A DNA stretch of 64,000 nt from Trichocoleus desertorum NBK24 (GTDB lineage: Bacteria; Cyanobacteriota; Cyanobacteriia; FACHB-46), in contig NZ_CP116619.1 in assembly GCF_030409055.1 (NCBI RefSeq), positions 1,707,628 to 1,771,627 on the forward strand. The letters run 5' to 3'. Position 1 is the stretch's first letter, and each line of letters begins with the position of its first letter. Shown here one piece after another: positions 19,180 through 27,975 of this stretch. The notes beneath the pieces are model-generated. The model worked only from the letters and a program-made list of their open reading frames with translations. It ran no database searches and had not been told where the DNA came from. Made by a program: the position numbers and the translations under genes.

Positions 19180-19218
19180 CTATACCTAAATTCTCTTAGC
19201 ACTCATTGCCTACCTTAA

Positions 19219-19247
19219 TTGCCTGGAAGGTAACTAGTTCCAGGCAA
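19219..19247. other. Perfect 10-bp hairpin downstream of the response regulator
   Basis: TTGCCTGGAA (19219-19228) and TTCCAGGCAA (19238-19247) are exact inverted repeats around a nine-base loop. No T tract follows on either strand, so a classical intrinsic terminator is not certain. It lies 40 bases after the stop codon. Confidence 0.5.
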
Positions 19248-19326
19248 AAGGTGTCTCAGCTATTTAGAAATCTAGATTTATCTAGATCCAGAATTCAGTC
19301 TCTAGTTAATATTTGGAGATCAGGAT

Positions 19327-19509
19327 CTAGAGATTTCCCGCTTCTGGAAAGGTTCGCTGGAATTCGTCAATCAAGTCATCCATTTCTTCTAAAGCCTGAT
19401 TGACATCAATTCTCAGAGTGCCCAAATCAGGCTGCTCTAGCAATTTCAATAAGGTCTCGCGCTTGCTTCTGATCAGGGTGATGCGTTCTTTAATCGTTTC
19501 AGCGTTCAT
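19327..19509 (-). CDS. Small helical protein, 60 residues
   Basis: The product is short, acidic and helical (MNAETIKERITLIRSKRETL, then LGTLRIDVNQALEEMDDLID). The heptad-like spacing of Ile/Leu suggests a coiled coil or helical hairpin. I recognise no family. The ATG at 19509 follows an AT-rich promoter-like tract. It is convergent with the response regulator gene. Confidence 0.55.
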   Translation of the reverse strand: MNAETIKERITLIRSKRETLLKLLEQPDLGTLRIDVNQALEEMDDLIDEFQRTFPEAGNL

Positions 19510-19681
19510 TTTTTGTATCTTTATATTTACTTCTATTAAGTAAGATAAACCATCTTCAGCCTAAGTTTAAGGCATAAACCTGTGTTTATAATCGGCCCAA
19601 GCTAGGCACTGCAAGCCTTAGATCTTAATATCTTGAATTATTAACATTAGGAGAGCAGAGATACCTCACCCTCCAGACAGA

Positions 19682-19939
19682 CTAGCGCAGAAACGGTGGA
19701 CGCTTGCTGTCAGCTGTCTTAGCCCGCATCACTTCACTAATAAAGCGCTTGAGTGCCTTCTCTCGGTTTTTCATGAAAGCTGCCCAAAACCCTGGTTGGA
19801 ACTCATCCATCGTTTTAGCCAGCGCCCAAACATCCACGGCCAAAATATTGTAGAGGGTTTCGTCCTCTCGTTTGAGCGAATCAATCTGTTCTAATAACTT
19901 GCTTTTGGTCGCGGGTGGCTGCTTTTCGTCTTTGATCAT
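19682..19939 (-). CDS. Conserved hypothetical small protein, 85 residues
   Basis: The product has a charged N-terminus and a helical core containing REDETLYNILAVDVWALAKT and DEFQPGFWAAFMKNREKALK, then a basic tail. There is no signal peptide or membrane segment. I do not recognise the family or function. It is followed, 170 bases away, by the 60-residue gene on the same strand. Confidence 0.6.
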   Translation of the reverse strand: MIKDEKQPPATKSKLLEQIDSLKREDETLYNILAVDVWALAKTMDEFQPGFWAAFMKNREKALKRFISEVMRAKTADSKRPPFLR

Positions 19940-20278
19940 GGCTCGGACCTACTAGTCTGTCAGTTTTTATTTGCGGGGTGCCAGGGTACTCACCTTGGGC
20001 GAAAGTCCTTGGGCGAAAGTGGCACTCATGTTATCTAGAGGGATAAGCCACTCCAGAAAACCCCCAGATGAAGTAGGCGATCGCGCCTCAACATCCCCAG
20101 CATATCCTGCTATTCCGCAACGCTCACTTTGCTACCCCAATCCTCCAACCGCACGTTTGGCGAAGCAGCGATAGAGCCCAGAGAAGAAATATTCAGGCTT
20201 AAGTCCACCAAACTTCCCGTAAAGGTAATGATATAAGGGGTAACTTTGCACACAGCTTAATTCATCTCAATAACAAAT

Positions 20279-20848
20279 ATGTTACGTCAAACTTCTCTAG
20301 GAACGCTGGGATTGACAGTGGGTGGGGCTCTAACCCTGGTTGGTTTTGTAGCCTACTTCTCTAGCAATGCCACCTTAAATCTTGTAGGGTTCTTTTATGG
20401 CATTCCGCTACTTCTAGGAGGGTTGGCGCTGATAGCTTCAGAACTCAAGCCAGTTCCGTTTACACAACCCACACCCCCAGAGATAGTGGAGCTGCGAGAG
20501 CAACAAGCGACTACAACCCAAAATCAAATCCGTAAAGATGTGACTCGCTATCGGTACGGGCAATCGGCTCACTTGGACACTTCTCTGAGCCACTTGGGTC
20601 TTAGCCCTACTAATGAGGAACGACCAGAGCTAATTGGGGTGCGTGAGAGCAAAATTAATGATGCTTATGCCTTAATTTTGGAGTTCAATTCGCCGCTGAT
20701 TCCTCTAGAAACTTGGCAACAGAAGCAAGCCAAAATAGAAAGCTTTTTTGGTCCTGGCATTCGTGTAGAACTTACCCAGCCCGCAGAGCGACAGATTGAA
20801 GTGGCTCTGATTACGGCTTCTGTCGCTGCAACGCCTGTGACCAGCTAA
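20279..20848 (+). CDS. DUF2854 membrane protein
   Basis: The 189-residue product has two N-terminal hydrophobic segments (about 8-28 and 33-55, NLVGFFYGIPLLLGGLALIA) and a soluble C-terminal domain (about 60-185). This layout matches DUF2854, a family shared by cyanobacteria and plastids with no established function. KDVTRYRYGQSAHLDTSLSH is a likely conserved block. It converges with the CRR7-like gene, with 11 bases between stops. Confidence 0.75.
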   Translation: MLRQTSLGTLGLTVGGALTLVGFVAYFSSNATLNLVGFFYGIPLLLGGLALIASELKPVPFTQPTPPEIVELREQQATTTQNQIRKDVTRYRYGQSAHLDTSLSHLGLSPTNEERPELIGVRESKINDAYALILEFNSPLIPLETWQQKQAKIESFFGPGIRVELTQPAERQIEVALITASVAATPVTS

Positions 20849-20859
20849 ACCCTACAACC

Positions 20860-21123
20860 CTATTTTTCTTTTTCTAACCTAACCGCGTACCACTGCAAAA
20901 AATTATCAGGCCCCATATCTAGCTCACAGGAAGTATCCAGCAGATATTGGGCCTGGGCAGAGATAGAACTAATTTTCTGCAAATCTCGTGGCAGATCGTC
21001 TTGCCGTTGCCCCAAAACGGTCTCTAGTTTGCTGAGCAGTTCAGCCGCCGTCAGAAACTGTTCTGGTTGATTGGCTTCTAGAACCACAAAATGGTCTTGC
21101 CTGTACATCAAGGGGTCGGGCAT
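20860..21123 (-). CDS. CRR7-like protein (chlororespiratory reduction 7)
   Basis: The 87-residue soluble protein contains DHFVVLEANQPEQFLTAAEL, then LSKLETVLGQRQDDLPRDLQ, and ends LQWYAVRLEKEK. I recognise this from memory as the CRR7 family of cyanobacteria and chloroplasts. In plants CRR7 is needed for accumulation of the NDH-1 complex that runs cyclic electron flow and chlororespiration; a comparable assembly role here is inference. Start at 21123; an alternative ATG lies five codons in. Confidence 0.7.
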   Translation of the reverse strand: MPDPLMYRQDHFVVLEANQPEQFLTAAELLSKLETVLGQRQDDLPRDLQKISSISAQAQYLLDTSCELDMGPDNFLQWYAVRLEKEK

Positions 21124-21292
21124 AAGCTTGGTATAGTCAGAGGTTTAGCTGGTTAGCGATCGCAATAAATATCGTACTAATACTGTTATCGTAACAACGC
21201 ATCAAAAGAAGGATGCCGTTTAGCAGTCTAGCTTTAAGACTTGAATTAGAGACATTTGCAAACTTTCCTTCTCAGCCATCAGCTTCACCCCT

Positions 21293-22276
21293 ATGATTCG
21301 CTCTGCTTGTCTCATTTTCAATCCCATTGCTGGTCAAAGTGATCCAGAGCAAGACTTAGCTCAGATCCGGGCTTTACTGGAGCCAGAGATGGACTTAGAG
21401 ATCCTCTCAACGACCAAAACCGTCGATGCGGATCAACTGGCCTACAACGCAGTGCAACGAGGAGTTGAAGCCCTGATTGCCTCTGGAGGTGATGGTACGT
21501 TGTCGGCAACCGCAGCCGCTCTGGTGGGCACTGATATTCCTCTAGGTGTGATTTCACGTGGCACCGCCAACGCTTTTGCCAATGCCCTTGGCATTCCTGA
21601 CAGTATTGAATCTGCTTGCGCCACTATCTTGGCAGGAGCAACCAAAAAGGTGGATGCGGCTTACTGTAACGGCAAACCCATGCTCTTGCTAGCCGGGATT
21701 GGCTTTGAAGCTGAGACGGTTGAACAAGCAGACCGAGCTTCTAAAAATCGCTTGGGCATGCTGGCCTATATCCTGGCAGGAGTCAAACAACTGGGGCATC
21801 TGCCCTCGTTTGAGGCAGAAATTGAAACTGATGAACACATCATTCAAGTCTCAGCCTCAGCCATTACGATCGCCAATGCTGCTCCACCAACCTCGATCTT
21901 GGCTCAGGGGCCAGCAGGGGTGATTTTTGATGATGGTCTGCTCGATTTAACGGTAGTGGCTCCACGTAACGTGGCAGGGGCGATCGCCGCTTCCTATCAC
22001 CTGCTCCAGTCAGCTTTGACGGGCAACGCCACAGAACGAGACGACATTGGCTATCTGCGGGCAAAACGCCTCAAAGTGTCAACTGAGCCACCCCAGAAGG
22101 TGGTTTTAGATGGGGAACTAATTGGCACAACTCCCATCGAAGTAGAGTGTGTGTCTCAAGGGCTAACCATCTTCGCGCCTGCTAACACGGAAGCGCCTCT
22201 AGAAGAAAAGTTGGAAGGTTTGCCCAACCTAGTGGTGGTTTTTAAGCCTCAAGCTGAGCCGCAGCATGATGAGTAA
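21293..22276 (+). CDS. YegS/DagK-type lipid kinase
   Basis: The 327-residue protein belongs to the diacylglycerol/sphingosine kinase-like family. It shows the N-terminal NPIAGQSD, the nucleotide motif ASGGDGTLSATAAAL, and GVISRGTANAFANALGIP, then a C-terminal beta domain containing VVLDGELIGTTPIEVE. Such enzymes phosphorylate a lipid with ATP at the inner face of the membrane. The natural substrate is not predictable from sequence. It is a single-gene unit with a hairpin downstream. Confidence 0.87.
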   Translation: MIRSACLIFNPIAGQSDPEQDLAQIRALLEPEMDLEILSTTKTVDADQLAYNAVQRGVEALIASGGDGTLSATAAALVGTDIPLGVISRGTANAFANALGIPDSIESACATILAGATKKVDAAYCNGKPMLLLAGIGFEAETVEQADRASKNRLGMLAYILAGVKQLGHLPSFEAEIETDEHIIQVSASAITIANAAPPTSILAQGPAGVIFDDGLLDLTVVAPRNVAGAIAASYHLLQSALTGNATERDDIGYLRAKRLKVSTEPPQKVVLDGELIGTTPIEVECVSQGLTIFAPANTEAPLEEKLEGLPNLVVVFKPQAEPQHDE

Positions 22277-22529
22277 CTAATTTAGTTCGGTAATTACACC
22301 AAAGTTTTCTAGTTTTATTCACTCCGATTAATCTACATTCCGAAAATTTCCGGAATCCATTTTTTGGGCTGGGATATTATGGGTTTTGGGCAGTATTTTT
22401 TGGTCAAAATAACCCTGAAGTCGATTCAATCAGTTAAATAGCCCTAGCTTTCTGTGACAGTTGAAAAAGCGGCTATTAGACCGCACCACAATTAATTCTA
22501 TGAACTAGATTGAAAGCACCCATCCAAAC

Positions 22530-22577
22530 AAAGCAAACCATTATCTAGAGCGAATAGGTAATGGTTTTTGGCTTTTT
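22530..22577 (+). terminator. Probable terminator in the 22.3-22.7 kb spacer
   Basis: AAGCAAACCATTA (22531 onward) pairs with TAATGGTTTTTGGCTTTTT, giving an interrupted stem with a T-rich 3' side. It is about 255 bases after the lipid kinase stop and 170 bases before the barrel protein start. The remainder of 22277-22751 is AT-rich with no gene seen. Confidence 0.45.
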
Positions 22578-22751
22578 AAGGGAACAATTTTCGGGGCGAT
22601 CATTCCTTTTAGATAGTTGAAGTTTGCAGGCTGCTGATTCCAAAAAACTTTCAAACAAATTAGATTTTTCTGGAACCTTTCAAGCAACTCCTTCGACTAT
22701 AAATTCAGGAACGCAAACATTAAATCAAACTTACCCTTTGAGGGAACCAAG

Positions 22752-23282
22752 ATGAACCTCTCTCTGAAATCCATTGCTGCTTTTTCTGCTTTGTCTGTCA
22801 TTGCGATCGCTCCTCTCCTCTCCGCTGGCTCCGCTTCTGCTCAACCTAGAAAAGGATTTAGCGATAGCTATGTCGGTGCAGGCGTGGCTGCTGGTGTGAC
22901 CAACGGTGGTCAAAATAACGATGCTGCAACCTTCGGTGGCACGATTGATGGTCGCTTCGGCCTCCGCAAAGCTCCCGTTTCTCTCCGCGGTTCTGTTATT
23001 TACAGCGATGACACTAGCGCTATCATTCCGATGATCACTTATGACCAAGGAATCACTAAAAACACCCAAGTTTACGGCGGTGTTGGCTACTCCTTTGTGG
23101 AAGCAAACGGCCAACCCACCCCAATGGGTAACGATGACGCAGTTGTATTGACCGCCGGGGTTGAATCTAAAGTCACCAAAGATGTTGTGGTTTATGGCAA
23201 CACCAAGTGGGGCATTAATGGTTACCAAAATGGCCCTGCCGATTCTCTAGTCTTCTCAGCAGGCGCTGGTCTACGTTTCTAA
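22752..23282 (+). CDS. Small outer-membrane beta-barrel-like protein
   Basis: The 176-residue product has a Sec signal peptide (about 1-30, cleavage likely after SASA). The mature part alternates polar and aromatic or hydrophobic residues with Gly turns (YVGAGVAAGVTNGG, TQVYGGVGYSFVEANG, VVVYGNTKWGINGYQNG) and ends in Phe (SAGAGLRF), the usual C-terminal signal for outer-membrane barrel insertion. It resembles OmpA/OmpW-like eight-stranded barrels. The function is unknown. A strong terminator follows. Confidence 0.7.
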   Translation: MNLSLKSIAAFSALSVIAIAPLLSAGSASAQPRKGFSDSYVGAGVAAGVTNGGQNNDAATFGGTIDGRFGLRKAPVSLRGSVIYSDDTSAIIPMITYDQGITKNTQVYGGVGYSFVEANGQPTPMGNDDAVVLTAGVESKVTKDVVVYGNTKWGINGYQNGPADSLVFSAGAGLRF

Positions 23283-23438
23283 GTTTTCCTGAGAAACCTG
23301 ATGCCAAAACCACTCCAATTACTGTGCTGAGTTGTAGGCATTCATCTGCTAGTTTTCAACCATGAGTCCGCATGAAATTTTTCATCAACTCTACAGCAAC
23401 TAAGCAAGACTGAATAGTAATTCAACTTGGTTTCACTC

Positions 23439-23470
23439 AGCTCCTGGCTCTACAGCTAGGAGCTTTTTTA
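23439..23470 (+). terminator. Intrinsic terminator of the barrel protein gene
   Basis: AGCTCCTGGCT (23439 onward) pairs with AGCTAGGAGCT at 10 of 11 positions around a four-base loop, followed by TTTTTTAATTA. The stop codon is about 155 bases upstream. Confidence 0.85.
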
Positions 23471-23700
23471 ATTACTTTTTTCATCAATATGTAAAATGCA
23501 GCCAACTGGTCCAATGCCGACTGATCCAATAAAATTGTCAGGAATTTAATGACCTAATTCTTAAAAAGCAACTCAGCTATTAATTTACGTGTGCTTTCTA
23601 GTTCCAGTTGAGGAAATACTATAGCGATCCTAAATAATTCATGAAAAAGCATAAAGGCGGCATGCTTCCGTGTCACGATTGACCTTTGTCTAGTTAACTA

Positions 23701-24216
23701 GTGAGTCGGTCTATGGAAGAACTCGCTGAGTTTATTCGGAGCAATCCTGACTCTCGTGAACTCAAACGCGCCCTGGCCGTGCAGATGGTATCTCAAGGCT
23801 ATACCTACTTTCAGATTCGGGATGCTCTGCACGTCTCAGTCGGCTTCATCAGTAAATGGAAGCAAGCTTTTGAAGAGCATGGAGTTCTGGGATTGGCTCT
23901 TCAGTATCAAGGCTCCACGGGTTACCTCACACCCTCGCAACGCCAAGGGGTGAGGGATTGGCTCCAACAGAGGAACTACTGGAATCTGAGCGAACTCCAG
24001 CAGCACATTGAGCAGGAGTATGGGGCGGCCTTTGCCTCCAAGCAGAGCTATTACCAGTTGTTTGCAGAAGCGGGCATCAGTTGGAAGAAGACCCAGAAGC
24101 GCAATCCCAAAGCAGACCCAGAATTGGTAGAGAAAAAAACACGAAATCAGGGCTTGGCTGGAACGACATCGACAGGAGATTGTCCTGGGTCACTTAGTCG
24201 TCTTGTTCCAGGATGA
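23701..24216 (+). CDS. IS630 transposase, first frame (helix-turn-helix part)
   Basis: This frame encodes the N-terminal DNA-binding half: helix-turn-helix-like segments SQGYTYFQIRDALHVSVGFI and WLQQRNYWNLSELQQHIEQE, then SKQSYYQLFAEAGISWKKTQ, typical of IS630 proteins. The true family sequence continues in the next frame after PELVEKK; the residues after that point here are out-of-frame. Start is GTG 23701 or ATG 23713. The catalytic domain is in the overlapping frame beginning near 24131. Confidence 0.8.
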   Translation: MSRSMEELAEFIRSNPDSRELKRALAVQMVSQGYTYFQIRDALHVSVGFISKWKQAFEEHGVLGLALQYQGSTGYLTPSQRQGVRDWLQQRNYWNLSELQQHIEQEYGAAFASKQSYYQLFAEAGISWKKTQKRNPKADPELVEKKTRNQGLAGTTSTGDCPGSLSRLVPG

Positions 24217-24730
24217 ATGTCATCTGCTCTGGGGCGACCTCTGCGGCTATGTGTGGGGCAAAACCAACGAACGCATCGAAGTGCCAATGACTAACGAACG
24301 TCAGAAGCAGACGTACTATGGAGCGCTTAATATCTTGAGCCAAGAGTTTGTTGTGAAAGCTTTTGAGCGAGCGAATTCCGAGGCCACGATTGCCTTCTTG
24401 CAACTGCTCCTGGCTGAGCATCCTCAGTCTCGCATTGCCTTGATTTGGGATGGAGCGAGCTATCACCGTTCTCAGGCGCTCAAGGACTATTTGGCCTCAG
24501 TCAATCAGGGCTTAGGCGAGTCCGAGTGGAAAATTACCTGCCTTCGCTTCGCTCCCAATGACCCTCGGCAAAACCCAGTGGAGGATGTTTGGTTGCAGGC
24601 AAAGCGGTGGATTCGAGAGTTCTATCACCTGTGTCAATCGTTCTCAACGGTGAAGTGGTTATTTGAGTTCGTCACCCATCGTCAGACCTTTAATTTTTCG
24701 AAGGTCTTTATGTATGGTGCATTTTCATGA
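24131..24730 (+). CDS. IS630 transposase, second frame (DDE catalytic part)
   Basis: This frame opens just after a stop at 24128-24130 and gives RKKHEIRAWLERHRQEIVLG, then LVVLFQDECHLLWGD (first Asp), LIWDGASYHRS (second Asp) and DPRQNPVEDVW (Glu), the DDE triad. There is no good start codon upstream of the family core; an internal ATG at 24203 would lose part of the fold. Fusion with the first frame needs skipping one base in the A7 run at 24132-24138. It may be recoding, transcript slippage or a real lesion. Confidence 0.8.
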   Translation, partial: RKKHEIRAWLERHRQEIVLGHLVVLFQDECHLLWGDLCGYVWGKTNERIEVPMTNERQKQTYYGALNILSQEFVVKAFERANSEATIAFLQLLLAEHPQSRIALIWDGASYHRSQALKDYLASVNQGLGESEWKITCLRFAPNDPRQNPVEDVWLQAKRWIREFYHLCQSFSTVKWLFEFVTHRQTFNFSKVFMYGAFS

Positions 24731-24749
24731 ATCTCTTAGGATTGCTATA

Positions 24750-25213
24750 TTTTGAGAAATTTGTTTAAGGTTTAAAGAAACAAAGATTAGTTCTCGATCT
24801 AAGGCTGAGTTTGCTTGAAGCGATCGCCGTTCTTCCGTGGCTTCCTCCGAGTTTACAGAGCAATTTTTAAGCGGTATTATCAACTCAACTCAGCCGTCAC
24901 GATTTAACCAGCCAAATCAGCTAGCATTAAACTGGAATGTGCTTGATTTAACGCCGCCTATTCTCGCAGTGGGATTGGAATTTCATGCAAAATCCCTGAC
25001 AAGCGCTGTGACCCGACAAATGCAGTGATAAAATATATATATTCACCGTAATTCCGGGCGGGTTACCGGGAATCCATAAGCTTCGAACTACTGAGGCTCT
25101 GAGCCCCTTAAAAGCTTTACAGCAAAAGTTTTACGGTTCAAATCTGGATTTAGATTGCAACACTCGGTTGTACTCTAAATCTCTGACTATTTTCAACTCG
25201 TACCGCAACTCCG
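24750..25213. other. Leader region before sulfite reductase
   Basis: No gene is well supported; a 63-codon frame from GTG 24837 lacks character. An AT repeat (TATATATAT at about 25033) is followed by an imperfect palindrome, ATTCCGGG (25051-25058) against CCGGGAAT (25066-25073), which could be an operator. This is a guess. Confidence 0.35.
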
Positions 25214-27208
25214 ATGGTTAATACTTCGACTCCGACTCCCGTGGTTCGCAAACCTTCTAAGGTAGAAGGTCTTAAGGAACGTAGCCAGTTTTTACGTGAA
25301 CCTGTTGCATCTGAATTGCTACTCGATACCAACAGCTTTACAGAAGACGCGATTCAAATTCTTAAGTTTCATGGTTCCTATCAGCAGGACAATCGGGATA
25401 ACCGGGTCAAGGGGCAGGAGAAAGACTACCAGTTCATGCTGCGAACTCGGAGTCCGGGTGGCTTTATTCCCCCGCAGCTGTACCTGACTTTAGATCAATT
25501 GTCAGAAACCTATGGCAATGGCACGCTCCGGGCCACGACTCGTCAAGGGTTTCAAATTCACGGCATTTTGAAGAAGAATTTGCGAGTGACGATCGCGGAG
25601 ATCATCAAAAGCATGGGTTCCACTTTAGGGGCTTGTGGAGATCTGAACCGCAATGTCATGGCACCACCCGCTCCCTACAAAAATCGGCCTGAGTATATCT
25701 ACGCCCAGGAATACGCCAACAGCATTGCCGACTTACTAACTCCCCAAACAGGCGCTTATTACGAAATTTGGTTGGATGGGGAAAAGTTTGTTAGTGCGGA
25801 AGAGCGCCCAGAGGTCAAAGCCGCACGCCAAAGCAACGGCAATGGCACCATTTTTCATGAAGGCGAGGAGCCAATTTACGGCACTCACTACATGCCCCGC
25901 AAATTTAAGATTGCGGTGACGATCCCCGGTGACAACTCGATTGACCTGTACTCCCAAGATTTAAGCTTGGTCGTCATTACCAACGAGCAAAATGAACTGG
26001 AAGGGTTCAATATTTTAGCGGGGGGTGGTTTAGGTCGGACTCACGGTAAGGAAGACACTTTCCCTCGGATTGCTGATCCTTTAGGCTATGTGGATAAAGC
26101 GGATATCTACGACGCGGTGAAAGCGATCGTGGCAACTCAGCGAGACAATGGCAACCGCAGCGATCGCCGTCACTCCCGCCTGAAGTACTTGATGGAAGAG
26201 TGGGGTGTGGACAAGTTCCGCACTGAGGTCGAGCAGTACTTTGGCAAACCGCTGCAACCCTTCAAGCCGTTACCTGAGTTTAAGTATTTAGATTTTCTGG
26301 GCTGGCAAGAACAAGGAGACGGCAAGCTGTTTGTCGGCCTTCCGATTCAGAATGGTCGGGTGAAGGATGAGGGTGCTTTCCAGCTCAAGACAGCGTTGCG
26401 GGAGATTGTCCAGCAGTTCAACCTGCCCATGCTGTTGACAGGTAGCCAAGATGCGATTCTGTACGACATCAATCCAGGCGATCGCGCTGCCATTCAAGCC
26501 ATATTCGATCGCTGTGGCATTCAGGCTGATCCTGAAAAAATTGATTCTCTCGTGCGCTATTCGATGGCCTGTCCTGCTTTGCCTACTTGTGGCTTGGCGG
26601 TAACTGAGTCGGAGCGAATTATGCCAGAGATTCTGGGACGGATTCGCGCCCTGCTAAATAAAGTGGGTCTGGAAGAAGAGCACTTTATTATTCGGATGAC
26701 AGGTTGCCCCAACGGTTGCGCCCGTCCTTACTTAGCAGAGTTGGGCTTCGTCGGCAGTGCTCCAGAGCATTATCAAGTTTGGCTGGGTGCTTCTCCTAAC
26801 CAAACCCGCTTATCTCAGGCTTATGTTGAGAAGCTCCACATTAATGATTTAGAAATTGGCCTAGAACCAATTTTTGTCTACTTCAAGCAATCTCGCACCG
26901 CTGGAGAGAGTTTTGGGGATTTCTGCGATCGCGTTGGCCTAGAGGCACTTCGGCAGTTTGCTGTGGCTTACCAATCTGAACCGCCTGAGCTAGTTAGCAG
27001 CTATGCCGCTACGGTCAACACTGCCAACGATGAAGCGATCGCTACTGTGAGCGAGACCGATGGGCTTGGTAAAGTTCGTCGCCGCATCACAGTACGAGAA
27101 GACCTTTATGCTAGTCTGCAAGCGATGGCTGCTCAGCAAGGTAAAAAGGTATCTCAACTGGCTACTGAGGCGATCGCAGCTTATGTGGAAGCGAACCAAA
27201 AGCCGTAG
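25214..27208 (+). CDS. sir: Ferredoxin-dependent sulfite reductase with RHH-like tail
   Basis: The 664-residue enzyme reduces sulfite to sulfide with six electrons from ferredoxin, using siroheme and a 4Fe-4S cluster. The cluster and siroheme cysteines are in [15 protein letters not shown] and [11 protein letters not shown]. The two-fold repeated ferrodoxin-like and sulfite/nitrite reductase domains are present (about 50-580). Unusually the last 60 residues, beginning [20 protein letters not shown], then [20 protein letters not shown], have the pattern of a ribbon-helix-helix DNA-binding fold. Plastid sulfite reductases bind DNA, so the extension is notable. A GC-rich repeat lies 48 bases after the stop. 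Confidence 0.93.
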   Translation: MVNTSTPTPVVRKPSKVEGLKERSQFLREPVASELLLDTNSFTEDAIQILKFHGSYQQDNRDNRVKGQEKDYQFMLRTRSPGGFIPPQLYLTLDQLSETYGNGTLRATTRQGFQIHGILKKNLRVTIAEIIKSMGSTLGACGDLNRNVMAPPAPYKNRPEYIYAQEYANSIADLLTPQTGAYYEIWLDGEKFVSAEERPEVKAARQSNGNGTIFHEGEEPIYGTHYMPRKFKIAVTIPGDNSIDLYSQDLSLVVITNEQNELEGFNILAGGGLGRTHGKEDTFPRIADPLGYVDKADIYDAVKAIVATQRDNGNRSDRRHSRLKYLMEEWGVDKFRTEVEQYFGKPLQPFKPLPEFKYLDFLGWQEQGDGKLFVGLPIQNGRVKDEGAFQLKTALREIVQQFNLPMLLTGSQDAILYDINPGDRAAIQAIFDRCGIQADPEKIDSLVRYSMACPALPTCGLAVTESERIMPEILGRIRALLNKVGLEEEHFIIRMTGCPNGCARPYLAELGFVGSAPEHYQVWLGASPNQTRLSQAYVEKLHINDLEIGLEPIFVYFKQSRTAGESFGDFCDRVGLEALRQFAVAYQSEPPELVSSYAATVNTANDEAIATVSETDGLGKVRRRITVREDLYASLQAMAAQQGKKVSQLATEAIAAYVEANQKP

Positions 27209-27255
27209 TTATCTGCCGTAGTTATCTGTAGGTATTCAGCTCTACGAAATCCGAT

Positions 27256-27320
27256 CCTTGGGGGCACTCGCCCCCAAACCCCCGCTGAGAGACGGTTGCG
27301 TCCCTCAGACTCCCTCCAAA
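27256..27320 (+). repeat. Dispersed GC-rich palindromic repeat, copy 1
   Basis: The copy contains the stem TTGGGGGC...GCCCCCAA and the stem GGACGGTTGCGTCC within CGCTGAGAGACGGTTGCGTC, then CCTCCAAA. Closely related copies are at 40318-40383 (inverted), 47847-47912 and a divergent inverted one at 37795-37872. It lies downstream of sulfite reductase. The rest of 27209-27553 has no gene I can support. Confidence 0.8.
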
Positions 27321-27553
27321 CGAGTCTGACTGTGGGGGTTTCGAGTTTTTGGCTGTATTGATTTTTGGCACTTGGCTCTAGCCTTGTGGCTTCTGGCTCC
27401 TGCCCTCTAACATCGCACTCTCCCCTTCTTCCCTTTTCATCCTTCCTCCCTCATCCTTACCCTCGCCTCCTTCCTCATGGGAGATGCCACAGCAGGGCCA
27501 AGTAGTCTGTAATGGAGGATACGAGAAGCTATCTCTCCTAGGGGGTGGAATTT

Positions 27554-27955
27554 ATGACTTGGCTAGAACGGCACTTCGGGCAGGAGTGTAGTAAAAAATT
27601 CCAGTCTGAGCCTCAGAAGCACTCAAGCGAGGCGGGGATGACGCCTGGTCTTACGGGTGAGTATGACCTAGAACTCCGAGAGAAAGCGGGCATGCATCAA
27701 CCGCCTCCGGCTCCAGAACATATGGGGCTTGAGGGTGAATATGACCCAGCGGGTTTGACAAAGCGGGTGGCGATCGCCTTCGACCGTGATCCCCAGATTA
27801 GTGAAATTGAAAGCTTAGAAATTGACCAAGACGGCAGCACCATTATTTTTAGAGGCTCTGTACCTAGCTCGGAAATCCTGCAATACATCGCAGGGATGGC
27901 AGCCAAGGTGGATGGCACTAAAGCCGTAGACACTTCCCAAGTCAGCGTATCTTAA
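27554..27955 (+). CDS. BON-like small protein
   Basis: I start at ATG 27554, which follows a GGGGGTGG ribosome site; GTG 27545 would add three residues. The 133-residue product has a polar, probably disordered N-terminus with two similar motifs (GLTGEYDLE and GLEGEYDPA) and a C-terminal alpha/beta part (about 75-131) containing ESLEIDQDGSTIIFRGSVPS. That part resembles a BON domain, a small fold often linked to membranes or peptidoglycan. No signal peptide is present. The function is unknown. Confidence 0.6.
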   Translation: MTWLERHFGQECSKKFQSEPQKHSSEAGMTPGLTGEYDLELREKAGMHQPPPAPEHMGLEGEYDPAGLTKRVAIAFDRDPQISEIESLEIDQDGSTIIFRGSVPSSEILQYIAGMAAKVDGTKAVDTSQVSVS

Positions 27956-27975
27956 ACCAACATACGGTCTTAGCT

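Larger units (their letters stand above)
23622..24747 (+). mobile_element. IS630-type insertion sequence, complete ends
   Basis: The element is about 1.13 kb. The left end (23622-23647, TAGCGATCCTAA then ATAATTCATGAAAA) and right end (24722-24747, inverted) match at 22 of 26 positions. A TA dinucleotide flanks each side (23620-23621 and 24748-24749), as expected for IS630/Tc1-mariner insertion at TA. It carries a transposase in two overlapping frames. Good end identity suggests fairly recent arrival. Confidence 0.88.

Noticed and set aside
24837-25028. Plus-strand frame of 63 codons before sir
   Set aside because: Starts at GTG without a ribosome site and lies in the probable leader of sulfite reductase.
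25040-25213. Possible NtcA site before sir
   Set aside because: No GTA-N8-TAC with the right spacing was found; the visible palindrome is a different kind.
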